Origin: a bacterium
Lineage (GTDB): Bacteria; Myxococcota; UBA727; JAUIJE01
Assembly (NCBI GenBank): GCA_030431455.1
Contig: JAUIJE010000010.1
Span: forward strand, 186,001-250,000
DNA: 64,000 bases
Direction: 5' to 3'
The notes below the pieces were generated by a model, which worked only from the letters and a program-made list of their open reading frames with translations, ran no database searches and was not told the DNA's origin. Positions within the stretch are counted from its first letter, which is position 1; each line of letters starts with the position of its first letter. Of the stretch, positions 35,113 through 43,092 are shown piece by piece. The position numbers and the translations under genes were made by a program.

Positions 35113-35561
35113 AGGTGTTTGACGAACATCCGCCCCGCGCCGGGGATGGCTTCCACCACGTGCTTTTTGGCCTGCCCACGCAGCTTTTGGTACGCGCTCT
35201 TGAGGGTCTTGTTCTTGGCCCGGGCCGCGCGCTCATCGGTGACCCCGAGCAGCAGGTCGGCGGCCTCGTCGGCGTGGCGGTCGAGAAAGGTCGCGAACGC
35301 GGCCGGCTCCCCGCCCCCCTCGACGTGGCGGGTGAACAAAGGCTCCAGCCGCCCCACGAACTCGTCGAGCAGGCTGTCCATCGCCTCCCGGATGATGCCC
35401 GGCTTGACCTTGCACACCACTTTGTAGCCGCCTTTGAGCGCCACCCCGGTGAGTCCTTTTTTGCGGTTGACCTCGTCGTCGATGAAGCGCTCGCAGTCGC
35501 GAAGAATGGCAGGTCGTTTGCTGCGGTCCTGCAGCAGAAGCTCGGCGAGGGTCTGGCTCAC
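35109..35561 (-). CDS. DUF6918-like small protein, 150 aa
   Basis: 150-residue mostly helical cytoplasmic protein. The opening SQTLAELLLQDRSKRPA, the GLTGVALKGGYKVVCKVKPG segment and the closing KLRGQAKKHVVEAIPGAG recall an uncharacterised family also seen in actinobacteria (I believe DUF6918; this is from memory). The GTG at 35561 has AGGAAAGGACC upstream. It is the first gene of the crotonase and PIN-PhoH operon. No biochemical role is known to me. Confidence 0.6.
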   Translation of the reverse strand: MSQTLAELLLQDRSKRPAILRDCERFIDDEVNRKKGLTGVALKGGYKVVCKVKPGIIREAMDSLLDEFVGRLEPLFTRHVEGGGEPAAFATFLDRHADEAADLLLGVTDERAARAKNKTLKSAYQKLRGQAKKHVVEAIPGAGRMFVKHL

Positions 35562-35787
35562 GGTGGTCCTTTCCTGGCGGGCGCGCAGGTTTTTCGCGCG
35601 CCGTGGGTTTAGTACCTCCCGGCCCGGACGGAAAGGTGTGTTCAGGTGTAGGCAAGGGATTGTTTTCACTCGTGAATTGGCCCCCCGAGCCAAGGCGCGA
35701 CAACCGCTGCGCGCCCTTTTCAGACGGCGCGCCGTGTCCTACATGAAGAGGCCAAGGCAGGGTGTTTTTTTGGGTCAGACCAACGAC

Positions 35788-36864
35788 ATGAACGACGGCG
35801 GGGCGGACAAGCCGCGCGGTCCTGTGGTGCGGAAAAAGCAGAGCCCGCGCCGGCTCAAGCCCGGCGTGCTCAAGTGCACCGAGTGCAAAAAGCTGCTCGC
35901 GCCCGAGACCACGGCGTGTCCGCACCACCCCGAGGCGAAGTTGGTGTTCGCCGACCCGCTCATCGGCAAAGTCATTTTCCAGACCTACCGCCTCGACAAA
36001 CAAATCGGGCGCGGGGGCATGGCCGACGTGTACGAGTCGGTGCACATCACCCTGCCCGGCACCTACGCGGTCAAGGTGCTGCACGAAGAAAAGCGCAGCG
36101 ACGACAAGCAGACCAAACGTTTCTTGCGCGAAGCGGAAATGCAAAGCCAGCTCAAGCACGACAACTGCGCCCGCGTCATCGAGTACGGCACGTGCGAACG
36201 CACCGGCGCGGTGTTTGTGGCCATGGAGCACATCAAGGGCCACACCCTCAAAGACGAGCTCAAAGAGGTGGGCGCGTTCGACCCCGAGCGTGCCCTCTAC
36301 ATCACCTGCCAGATCCTCGACGCCCTCACCGCCGCCCATGACCTGCACGTCCTCCACCGCGACCTCAAACCACAGAACGTGATGATCGCCCAGGTCGGCG
36401 GGCTCAAAGACCGCGTGCGGGTGCTCGACTTTGGGGGCAAGCGCATCGAGGGACACGAGGACGCCCCCACCCAGACCCCGCTGACCATGCCCGGCACGCT
36501 GTTCGGCACCCCCGCGTACATGTCCCCGGAGCAAGCCCGGGGCGAGACCCTCGACGAGCGCAGCGACGTGTACGCCGCCGCGGTGGTGTTGCTGCACTTG
36601 TTGCTCGGCCGCTCCCCGTTTCGGGGCAAAGACATTGGCGAGACCCTGGGCAACGTGCTGCACATGGAGCCGCCGCGCCCGAGCCTGCTCACCCAAGACC
36701 TCGACCTCGATCCCAAGCTCGAGCTGGTGATGCTCAAGGCCCTCAACAAAGATCCCGAGAAGCGCTTCACCAGCGCCGAAGAGTTCAAGCAGTCGCTGCT
36801 CGCCTGCCGCAGCAAAGGCAAGACCGGCAAGCTCTACCGCGACGCGCTGAAGCAACGCTCATGA
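35788..36864 (+). CDS. Ser/Thr protein kinase with N-terminal zinc-ribbon-like segment
   Basis: 358-residue Hanks-type kinase. An N-terminal CTECKKLL...CPHH pattern (about residues 30-50) could bind zinc. The kinase domain follows: glycine loop IGRGGMADVYESV, Lys96 (YAVKVL), catalytic loop VLHRDLKPQN (Asp192), DFG motif LDFGGK (Asp214) and GTPAYMSPEQ. All catalytic residues are intact. It has no membrane helix or sensor tail. The ATG at 35788 is preferred, with one at 35743 as an alternative. Its stop overlaps the carboxylesterase start by 4 bp (ATGA). The 226 bases upstream contain no other gene. Confidence 0.9.
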   Translation: MNDGGADKPRGPVVRKKQSPRRLKPGVLKCTECKKLLAPETTACPHHPEAKLVFADPLIGKVIFQTYRLDKQIGRGGMADVYESVHITLPGTYAVKVLHEEKRSDDKQTKRFLREAEMQSQLKHDNCARVIEYGTCERTGAVFVAMEHIKGHTLKDELKEVGAFDPERALYITCQILDALTAAHDLHVLHRDLKPQNVMIAQVGGLKDRVRVLDFGGKRIEGHEDAPTQTPLTMPGTLFGTPAYMSPEQARGETLDERSDVYAAAVVLLHLLLGRSPFRGKDIGETLGNVLHMEPPRPSLLTQDLDLDPKLELVMLKALNKDPEKRFTSAEEFKQSLLACRSKGKTGKLYRDALKQRS

Positions 36865-38597
36865 CCCGCGTCGCCCACGCCGCGCCTTGGGCGCTCATCG
36901 CCTGCCTGGGCCCCGCCTGCCCCGGCACCACCATCCTCGTTGACGGGGGCGATGCGCGGCCCGACGGCGGGCCGGCCCTCCAAGATGGCGGCACCGGGTC
37001 CGACGCCGGCGCGGGGCGCGACGCCGGGGGCCTCGACGACGGGGGCGCGCGGCCCGACGCCGGCCCCCCGGGGACCGACGGGGGCCCCGGCGCCGATGCA
37101 GGCCCATTGTGTCCGGCCACCGTCACCGATCCCAGCCTCCAAGTCGCCCTCGACATCGGCGTGGTCGAGGGCACCCCCGACGACGACCGGGTGCGGTTTT
37201 TGGGCATTCCTTACGCGGCCCCGCCCACCGGCGCGCGGCGCCTGCGCCCCCCCGCGCCCCCCGCTTGTCTCGACGACGTGCTCGTGGCCGACGACTTCGG
37301 TCCCCGCTGCCCCCAGCCCGGCGCGCTCGGGTTCGAGGACGAAGACTGCCTGTACCTCAACGTGTGGACGCCCGCGCTCGACGACGCCGCGCGCCCGGTG
37401 CTGTTCTTTGTTCACGGCGGGGCCAACGTGGCCGGGGCGGCCAACGACCAGGCCACCCTGGGCGTGGACCTCTACGACGGGTCCGCCCTCGCCGCCGAAC
37501 AGGACGTGGTGGTGGTGACCATCAACTACCGGCTCGGGCCGCTCGGCTTTTTCCGGCACCCCGACACCGACGGCACCTGGGGCAGCAACTACGCGTTGCT
37601 CGACCAAATCCAAGCCCTGCGGTGGGTGCAAAAACACATCGAAGCGTTCGGGGGGGACAAGGACCGGGTGATGCTGTTCGGCGAGAGCGCCGGGGGCGAA
37701 AACACCTGCGCCCTGCTCGCGGCCCCCGGCGCGGCCGGGCTGTTCTCCCGCGCCATCGTGCAGAGCGGGACCTGCTATGCACACCCCGCCGACGACGGAA
37801 CGCAAAGCTCGGCCGCGGTCGTCGAGGCGCTCGGCTGCGACCAAGCCCCCGACGTGCTCGCCTGTCTCCAGGACGCGGACGTGGTCGACTTTGTCATCAA
37901 CGCCCAGTTCAGCGAGGACGTGAGCGTGGGTTGGACCGCGTCCTACGGCCCCATCGTCGACGGGCTGAGCCTGCCCCTGCCCCCGCTCGAACAGATCGCG
38001 TCCGGGGCCCACAACCAAGTGCCCACCATCGTGGGCACCAACGCCCACGAGACCGAGCTGTTCACCCCCGCGGTGATCAACACCTGCTTCGACTACGCGT
38101 TTCAGCTCGGGCTGTCCTACGGCGAAGACGCCGACCTCGTGCTCGCCGAGTACCCCTGCCTGGACTACCTGTTCGCCCGGTGGGCCTTCGTCGACGCCAC
38201 CACCGATCAGGTCTTCACCTGTCCGGCCCGCCGCGCGCTGCAGGCCCTGTCCACGGGACAAGCCGCGCCGGTGTACCGCTACTACTACGACTACACCCGC
38301 CAAGACCCCAATGTGACGTTGTTGCGCGCGTTCCACGCCGGGGAGCTCGCGATCCTGTTCGATACCTACGGCCGCCTTGGCTACTTTCCCCCCAGCGCAG
38401 AAGACGAGCTCTCGGATCGCATGGGCGCGCTGTGGGCCTCGTTCGCGGCCGACGGCGTGCCCGACGCCGACGGCCTCCCCGCCTGGCCGCCCTACGATGT
38501 GTCCGCCCACGACGCCTACGTCCTCGACACCACCATCGCCCACCAAGACGACGTCGCCGACGGCCACTGCGTCTTCTGGGACGGCCTCGGCCTTTAG
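36861..38597 (+). CDS. type B carboxylesterase/lipase, secreted
   Basis: 578-residue exported alpha/beta-hydrolase. A signal peptide with a Cys near its end (LIACLGPACPG) precedes a Gly/Asp-rich linker (DGGxxPDAG repeats), a common surface-lipoprotein stalk. The carboxylesterase core has the oxyanion hole VLFFVHGGAN, nucleophile Ser276 in LFGESAGGEN, the acid in TNAHETELF and the His in RAFHAGELA. Length agrees with the type B family. It overlaps the kinase gene by 4 bp. It likely cleaves ester bonds outside the cell; the specific ester is unknown. Confidence 0.88.
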   Translation: MTRVAHAAPWALIACLGPACPGTTILVDGGDARPDGGPALQDGGTGSDAGAGRDAGGLDDGGARPDAGPPGTDGGPGADAGPLCPATVTDPSLQVALDIGVVEGTPDDDRVRFLGIPYAAPPTGARRLRPPAPPACLDDVLVADDFGPRCPQPGALGFEDEDCLYLNVWTPALDDAARPVLFFVHGGANVAGAANDQATLGVDLYDGSALAAEQDVVVVTINYRLGPLGFFRHPDTDGTWGSNYALLDQIQALRWVQKHIEAFGGDKDRVMLFGESAGGENTCALLAAPGAAGLFSRAIVQSGTCYAHPADDGTQSSAAVVEALGCDQAPDVLACLQDADVVDFVINAQFSEDVSVGWTASYGPIVDGLSLPLPPLEQIASGAHNQVPTIVGTNAHETELFTPAVINTCFDYAFQLGLSYGEDADLVLAEYPCLDYLFARWAFVDATTDQVFTCPARRALQALSTGQAAPVYRYYYDYTRQDPNVTLLRAFHAGELAILFDTYGRLGYFPPSAEDELSDRMGALWASFAADGVPDADGLPAWPPYDVSAHDAYVLDTTIAHQDDVADGHCVFWDGLGL

Positions 38598-38634
38598 GGG
38601 TTTTGGCCCCCGACGAACCCGGCCACAAAACGAA

Positions 38635-38668
38635 CACGGCGACGAAACCGGAGGGTCTCGTCGCCGTG
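38635..38668. terminator. hairpin between convergent genes, possible bidirectional terminator
   Basis: Arms CACGGCGACGA and TCGTCGCCGTG are perfectly complementary over 11 bp around a 12-nt loop, placed between the ends of the carboxylesterase (38597) and LysM-GH19 (38691) genes. Neither side has a long T-run, so termination may be imperfect or Rho-assisted. Confidence 0.6.
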
Positions 38669-38690
38669 ACATCCTTGCGGACGGGCCGAA

Positions 38691-40655
38691 TCAGCGGTCG
38701 ATGACGGTGTAGCTCACCGACGAGTCGTTGCCGAGCGCGGCCCAGAAGTCGTTGAACACGTCGGGGGGCATGGTCTGGCAACCCGCGGATCCAGTGTCAT
38801 TGTAGCCGCCGCGATGGAACAGGATCGAGGTCCCCGCCCCGGTGCGGTCGAGGGTGTCGCCCCGGCCATCGCCGTCGGTGTCGCGCATCACCGCGGTGGT
38901 GTTGGCCGGCCGCAGGATGTTGCCGTAGCGCGACGACGACGACTTGTTGAAGGTGTAGGTGCCTTCGGCCAAGGTCGCGAGGTCACGGCGGCCGTCGCCG
39001 TTGACGTCGTTGCCGTAGCGGCCTTGGTAACGCGAGATGGACTCCATGTTCGCGGGGAACTCGCGCACGTGGGGGTTGCCCGCCTCGTCGCGCCAAATCA
39101 CCGCCATGGTGTCGTCGTAGCTGTTGTTGTTGTGGTCCTCGTTGCGGATGCCGACGAGCGAACGCTGCCCGGGACCGTCGTTGACCGTGCCCCCGCGCGA
39201 CTCGATGAGCTGGCGGTAGTGGTTGTATTTTTCCTCGGTGGACATGTTGACCGTGTCCTGCGGGGCCGCAGCCCGGCCCGCGGGCGCGGGGTCTTCGAGT
39301 TGGCCCGTCGACGGCGCGCCGTGGCTGTCGCGCAGCACGTCGGAGGCGGCGGCGAAGATGCGATCGCGGTCCGCTTTGCCGTTGTACCCGCCGTTGATGC
39401 GCCGGGTGATGCCGTCGAAGTTGCCTTGGTCGGCCAGGCTGTTGAGGCCGCGGCTGTTCCAGTACCAGGCCGCGACGCGGGAGGCGTTCTCGGGACGGGC
39501 GGCGAGCTCGGGGTTGTTGACCAAGTCGAGGCCGAGGGCGCGCCCTGCAGCTTCATAGTTGGCGCGCCCGGTGAGCTGAATGTAGCCGCGACCCTTGAAG
39601 CGGCGGCCGTCGCCCGGCTGGGTGTTGCCGAGGTCGCGGCGCCCCTCGTAGGCGGCCCCCGAGGCGATTTCCTCGTTGTACCGGAAGCCGCCCGACTCGT
39701 GCATCATCTGCGCGATGAACGCGGACTTGCGCTGCGGGGTGTTGATGTTGGCCTCGGCCATGGCCACGTTGAGGTGCGGGGCGACCTCGCGGGCTTTTTC
39801 GGCCGAGATGTTGTGGCCCGAGCGCCGGCCGATCTCTTGGATCTGGTCGGGGGTGACGTCGCCGGTGCCCGGGGTCCAGTTGGTGGTGTCCACCGGGGCG
39901 GCGCGGCGCAGGCCCACCGGCGAGCGGTTGGGCATCGACGACGGGGCGGTGCCCGGCTCGGGGATGGTGACGTTGTCCCCGGGGTAGATGAGGTCGGGGT
40001 TTTTGATTTGGGGGTTGGCGGCGATGAGGTCGCTCAGGGGCACGCCGCTGCGGGCGGCGATGGCGCTGAGGGTGTCGCCGCGCTTGACGGTGTAGTTCTG
40101 CGGGCCGGGGGCGCGGTTGTCGACGTTGCCCGGGGGCGCGGACATCGCTTGGCCCATCTGTTTGAGCTCGTTGAGCAGCTCGCCGCCCCCTTGGCGGTCC
40201 ATGGCCACGAGCAGGTCGGACAGCGCGTTGAGCGAGTCCTTGTCGAGGTGCTGCTCGGGCGAGAAGCCGAGCGCGCCGCGAATCGCGGCCAGCGCCTTGT
40301 CGCGCTCGCCGGGGGTGGCCGCGGCCTCGCCCCCGAGCCCCAGCGAACCGAGCGCGGCCCGGAGGTTGGCTTCGGGGGTCTCACCGCCAAACCCGGAGAG
40401 CAGGCTCGAGCCGGTCACGCCGTCGCCCAGGCCTTCGATGTGATTGCGCATCAGCATCTCTTGGGTCTGGGTCCGGCCCCGGCCCGCCTCGGACGAGACC
40501 CGGCGGCCTGCTTCCTGGGTCGAGGTGAGCCCGGGGTTGCCGGTGTCGACCACCGCCGGGTTCACCTGCTGCAGATCTTGGGTCTGTTGCGTGTCCTGGA
40601 TCTGGGTGGTGCGGGTGGGGGTGATCGTCGGCGTGGTGCGATTGTTGACGGTCAT
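38691..40655 (-). CDS. LysM domain plus GH19 chitinase/endolysin-like protein
   Basis: 654 residues, no signal peptide. A disordered Thr/Gln-rich start is followed by a helical region, a LysM domain at ~185-230 (NYTVKRGDTLSAIAARSGV), and a GH19-type glycosidase at ~310-440 with catalytic Glu in MMHESGGF and the FKGRGYIQLTGR strand. Two EF-hand-like Asp loops (DVNGDGRRDL, DTDGDGRGD) and a C-terminal block with FHRGGYNDTGSAGCQT follow; the latter recalls the His...Cys site of L,D-transpeptidase-like folds. The ATG at 40655 has AAGGA upstream. Phage-like lysin modules suggest a cell-wall-targeting effector or lytic enzyme, perhaps secreted without a Sec signal. Confidence 0.75.
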   Translation of the reverse strand: MTVNNRTTPTITPTRTTQIQDTQQTQDLQQVNPAVVDTGNPGLTSTQEAGRRVSSEAGRGRTQTQEMLMRNHIEGLGDGVTGSSLLSGFGGETPEANLRAALGSLGLGGEAAATPGERDKALAAIRGALGFSPEQHLDKDSLNALSDLLVAMDRQGGGELLNELKQMGQAMSAPPGNVDNRAPGPQNYTVKRGDTLSAIAARSGVPLSDLIAANPQIKNPDLIYPGDNVTIPEPGTAPSSMPNRSPVGLRRAAPVDTTNWTPGTGDVTPDQIQEIGRRSGHNISAEKAREVAPHLNVAMAEANINTPQRKSAFIAQMMHESGGFRYNEEIASGAAYEGRRDLGNTQPGDGRRFKGRGYIQLTGRANYEAAGRALGLDLVNNPELAARPENASRVAAWYWNSRGLNSLADQGNFDGITRRINGGYNGKADRDRIFAAASDVLRDSHGAPSTGQLEDPAPAGRAAAPQDTVNMSTEEKYNHYRQLIESRGGTVNDGPGQRSLVGIRNEDHNNNSYDDTMAVIWRDEAGNPHVREFPANMESISRYQGRYGNDVNGDGRRDLATLAEGTYTFNKSSSSRYGNILRPANTTAVMRDTDGDGRGDTLDRTGAGTSILFHRGGYNDTGSAGCQTMPPDVFNDFWAALGNDSSVSYTVIDR

Positions 40656-40808
40656 GGTGTCCTTCAAGCGGTTCTCGGGGCGTACTCAGGCATTATCGGG
40701 GAAACGGTCACACCGTGCGCTGTGACGGAGGTCGGATTGGATCACATCGGTCATCCGACCTGTGTGGCCAGGTAGGCGATGGCGCACCCTGTAGTGAAAA
40801 GACCTACA

Positions 40809-42386
40809 TCAACCGATGAGTTCGTCGTCGTCGTCGGTCGCGTCCGCGTCCAGCACCGTGGCCACCTTGGCCAGCAGGCCCGAGGGGGTGAACGGCTTTT
40901 GGATGAACCCGGCCAAGCCCCGGCCGGCCAAACGCGAGGTCGACTCGTCTTCGGAAAAGCCGGAGGTGAGCACGACCTTGAGGTCGGGCCGGATCTGCCG
41001 CAGCTGCTGGAAGGTCTCCGCCCCCGACAGCCCGGGCATCGACAGGTCGAGCAACACAATGTCGATGTCGGCCGCGTGCTCGCGCGCGATCTCGACCGCG
41101 CGCAGACCATCCTCGGCCACCGCGACCTGGTACCCGGCCCGGGACAGCACCCGCTCGGCCAAGCGGCGCACCATGTCCACGTCGTCGACCACCAAAACCC
41201 GACCTTTGGCCTTGTCCACCGCGGCGTCGGGCTCGGTCCACTCCGCGCCCTCGATCGCGGGCAGCAGCACCTTGAACACCGTGCCGCGCCCCAGCTCGCT
41301 GTACACCCGGACGCCGCCCCCGTGCGCCCGCACAATGCCCATGGTCGAGGCCAGGCCCAGACCGTGGCCGGTCTCCTTGGTGGTGAAAAACGGGTCAAAG
41401 ATGTGCTGCAGCGTCTCCTTGGCCATGCCGCTGCCGGTGTCCGCGACCTCGATGTACACGTACGTGCCCGGGGCGAGCCCGGCGGGCTGCACCGACGACA
41501 GGTCCTCGGAGTGGGTGGTGGCCAGGCCGGTGGTCACCGTGACCGAGCCCGGCCGCTCCTCGGCGATGGCCTCGGCCGCGTTGCTCACCAAGTTCAAGAT
41601 GATCTGCCGCAGCTGGGCCGCGTCGGCCTCGACCGGGGGCAGCTCGGGGGCGCTGTCCACGCGCAGGTTGACGTGGCGGGGCACCATCGAGCGCAGCAAC
41701 ATGGCCAGCTCTTGCACCACCGACGACAAGTCGATCGACCCGATCTCGAACCGCCCCCGCCCGGAGTAGGCGAGCATCTGCCGGGCGAGGTCGCTGGCCT
41801 GCTCGGCCGCGAGCACCACGTCCTCGAGACATTCGTGCACCGGCCCCGCCGCGGTCACCTGCGACATCGCGAGGTGGGCGTTGCCGAGAATGGCCACCAG
41901 GAGGTTGTTGAAGTCGTGGGCCACGCCCCCGGCGAGCAAGCCGAGGCTCTCCAGTCGTTGGCTCTCGAGCATGCGCGCCTGGGCCGCGCGCTCTTCGCGC
42001 TCGCGGTCTTTGCGGGCGGAGATGTCGACGATGGACCCCAGCACCCACATCTTGTCTTGGTCGCGAAAGGGGTTGAGCCCGACCTCGACGGGGAACAACG
42101 TGCCGTCCGCGCGCCGGGCCATCAGGTCACGGCCGGTGCCCATCGCGCGCCGGGTGGGGTCTTGGAGAAAGTTCGCCCGGTGGGCGGCGTGGCCCCCCTG
42201 GAGCTCGTCGGGCAACAGCCGGTCCACCGGGGTGCCGGCCAGGCCCGCGGGGGGCGCGCCGAACATCTCGGTGGCTTGGCGATTGGCGAACGCGATCTCG
42301 CCTTTCTCGTCGACGAGAATCATGCCCGACGGGCTGGCCTCCAAAATGATGCGGGTGCTCTCGTCGACAACTGGCGGGTTGCTCAC
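40809..42386 (-). CDS. hybrid sensor histidine kinase with PAS and receiver domains
   Basis: 525-residue cytoplasmic two-component protein: PAS domain ~10-125 (GMILVDEKGEIAFANRQ), HisKA with phospho-His157 in GGVAHDFNNLL, ATPase with the N-box NLVSNAAEAI and GHGLGLAS, and a C-terminal receiver domain with Asp447 in IVLLDLSMPG. There is no membrane helix, so the PAS domain senses something intracellular. Phosphotransfer can go from His157 to Asp447 within one chain. The GTG at 42386 follows AAAGGGACC. It is downstream of the SctO/SctN genes (149 bp gap) and could be on that transcript. Confidence 0.92.
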   Translation of the reverse strand: MSNPPVVDESTRIILEASPSGMILVDEKGEIAFANRQATEMFGAPPAGLAGTPVDRLLPDELQGGHAAHRANFLQDPTRRAMGTGRDLMARRADGTLFPVEVGLNPFRDQDKMWVLGSIVDISARKDREREERAAQARMLESQRLESLGLLAGGVAHDFNNLLVAILGNAHLAMSQVTAAGPVHECLEDVVLAAEQASDLARQMLAYSGRGRFEIGSIDLSSVVQELAMLLRSMVPRHVNLRVDSAPELPPVEADAAQLRQIILNLVSNAAEAIAEERPGSVTVTTGLATTHSEDLSSVQPAGLAPGTYVYIEVADTGSGMAKETLQHIFDPFFTTKETGHGLGLASTMGIVRAHGGGVRVYSELGRGTVFKVLLPAIEGAEWTEPDAAVDKAKGRVLVVDDVDMVRRLAERVLSRAGYQVAVAEDGLRAVEIAREHAADIDIVLLDLSMPGLSGAETFQQLRQIRPDLKVVLTSGFSEDESTSRLAGRGLAGFIQKPFTPSGLLAKVATVLDADATDDDDELIG

Positions 42387-42535
42387 TGCGGTGGTCCCTT
42401 TCCCCCGCGTCCAGCCTCCCACTTTTTTCCAGGATTGAAAAGCTGGGACCACGGGCGGGGCCGCGGCCCGCGGTAGTCCCGGAAACCGGAGTTGAGCGCC
42501 CACCCAATGTCAATGAATAGAGCAGCCGGGGGGCG

Positions 42536-43048
42536 CTACCCTTCGCCCCGCTCTTCTTTCATGCGCTTGAAGTACTGGGCCTGCGAGATGTCCTCGACCG
42601 CCTCTTCTTCCTTGATCATCAGCTCGCGCTTGACCTCTTGCTGCCACTTTTCTTTGTGCTTCTCGAGGGCCTTGAACTCTTGGGTGGCCTTGAGCATCGC
42701 CTGCTTGGCCTCCTCGACGTACTCCTCGTGCTCCTGCACCACCTCGGCTTGCCGCTGAATCTCCACCATGTACGCCTGCTCTTCGTGCTTCATGCGCTCG
42801 ATGTGCCGGTCGTTGGCGGTGACCTCGTTGATCTTGAGCTCCCCGCTGCGGAGCTTCTCGGCGTACTCGGCTTTGCGATCCTTGCGGGCCTGCTCCATGT
42901 CCCGCAAATGCTGCTTCATCTCCTCGAGCTTCTTTTGCTCGATGGCGAGGTCGCGCTGCTTTTCGGCGTAAAAGTCTTCCGCCGCCTTCTTCTCTTTTTC
43001 CCGGATGTTGAAAAGCACCTGCAGCCGGTAGTTGGGCTTTTTGGCCAC
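42536..43048 (-). CDS. sctO: FliJ/SctO-like export stalk protein
   Basis: 170-residue protein that is almost entirely a long antiparallel coiled coil (Lys/Glu heptads such as KKLEEMKQHLRDMEQARKD), the known form of FliJ, YscO and SctO. These proteins sit in the centre of the hexameric export ATPase and couple ATP hydrolysis to type III export. It lies 44 bp downstream of a FliI/SctN-type ATPase gene on the same strand, the standard order. The GTG at 43048 has GGGAAGGACC upstream. Identity rests on shape, length and position, since coiled coils carry little family-specific sequence. Confidence 0.8.
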   Translation of the reverse strand: MAKKPNYRLQVLFNIREKEKKAAEDFYAEKQRDLAIEQKKLEEMKQHLRDMEQARKDRKAEYAEKLRSGELKINEVTANDRHIERMKHEEQAYMVEIQRQAEVVQEHEEYVEEAKQAMLKATQEFKALEKHKEKWQQEVKRELMIKEEEAVEDISQAQYFKRMKEERGEG

Positions 43049-43092
43049 GACGGTCCTTCCCCGGAGCGGTCACCGCCCCATCATCCTTCACA

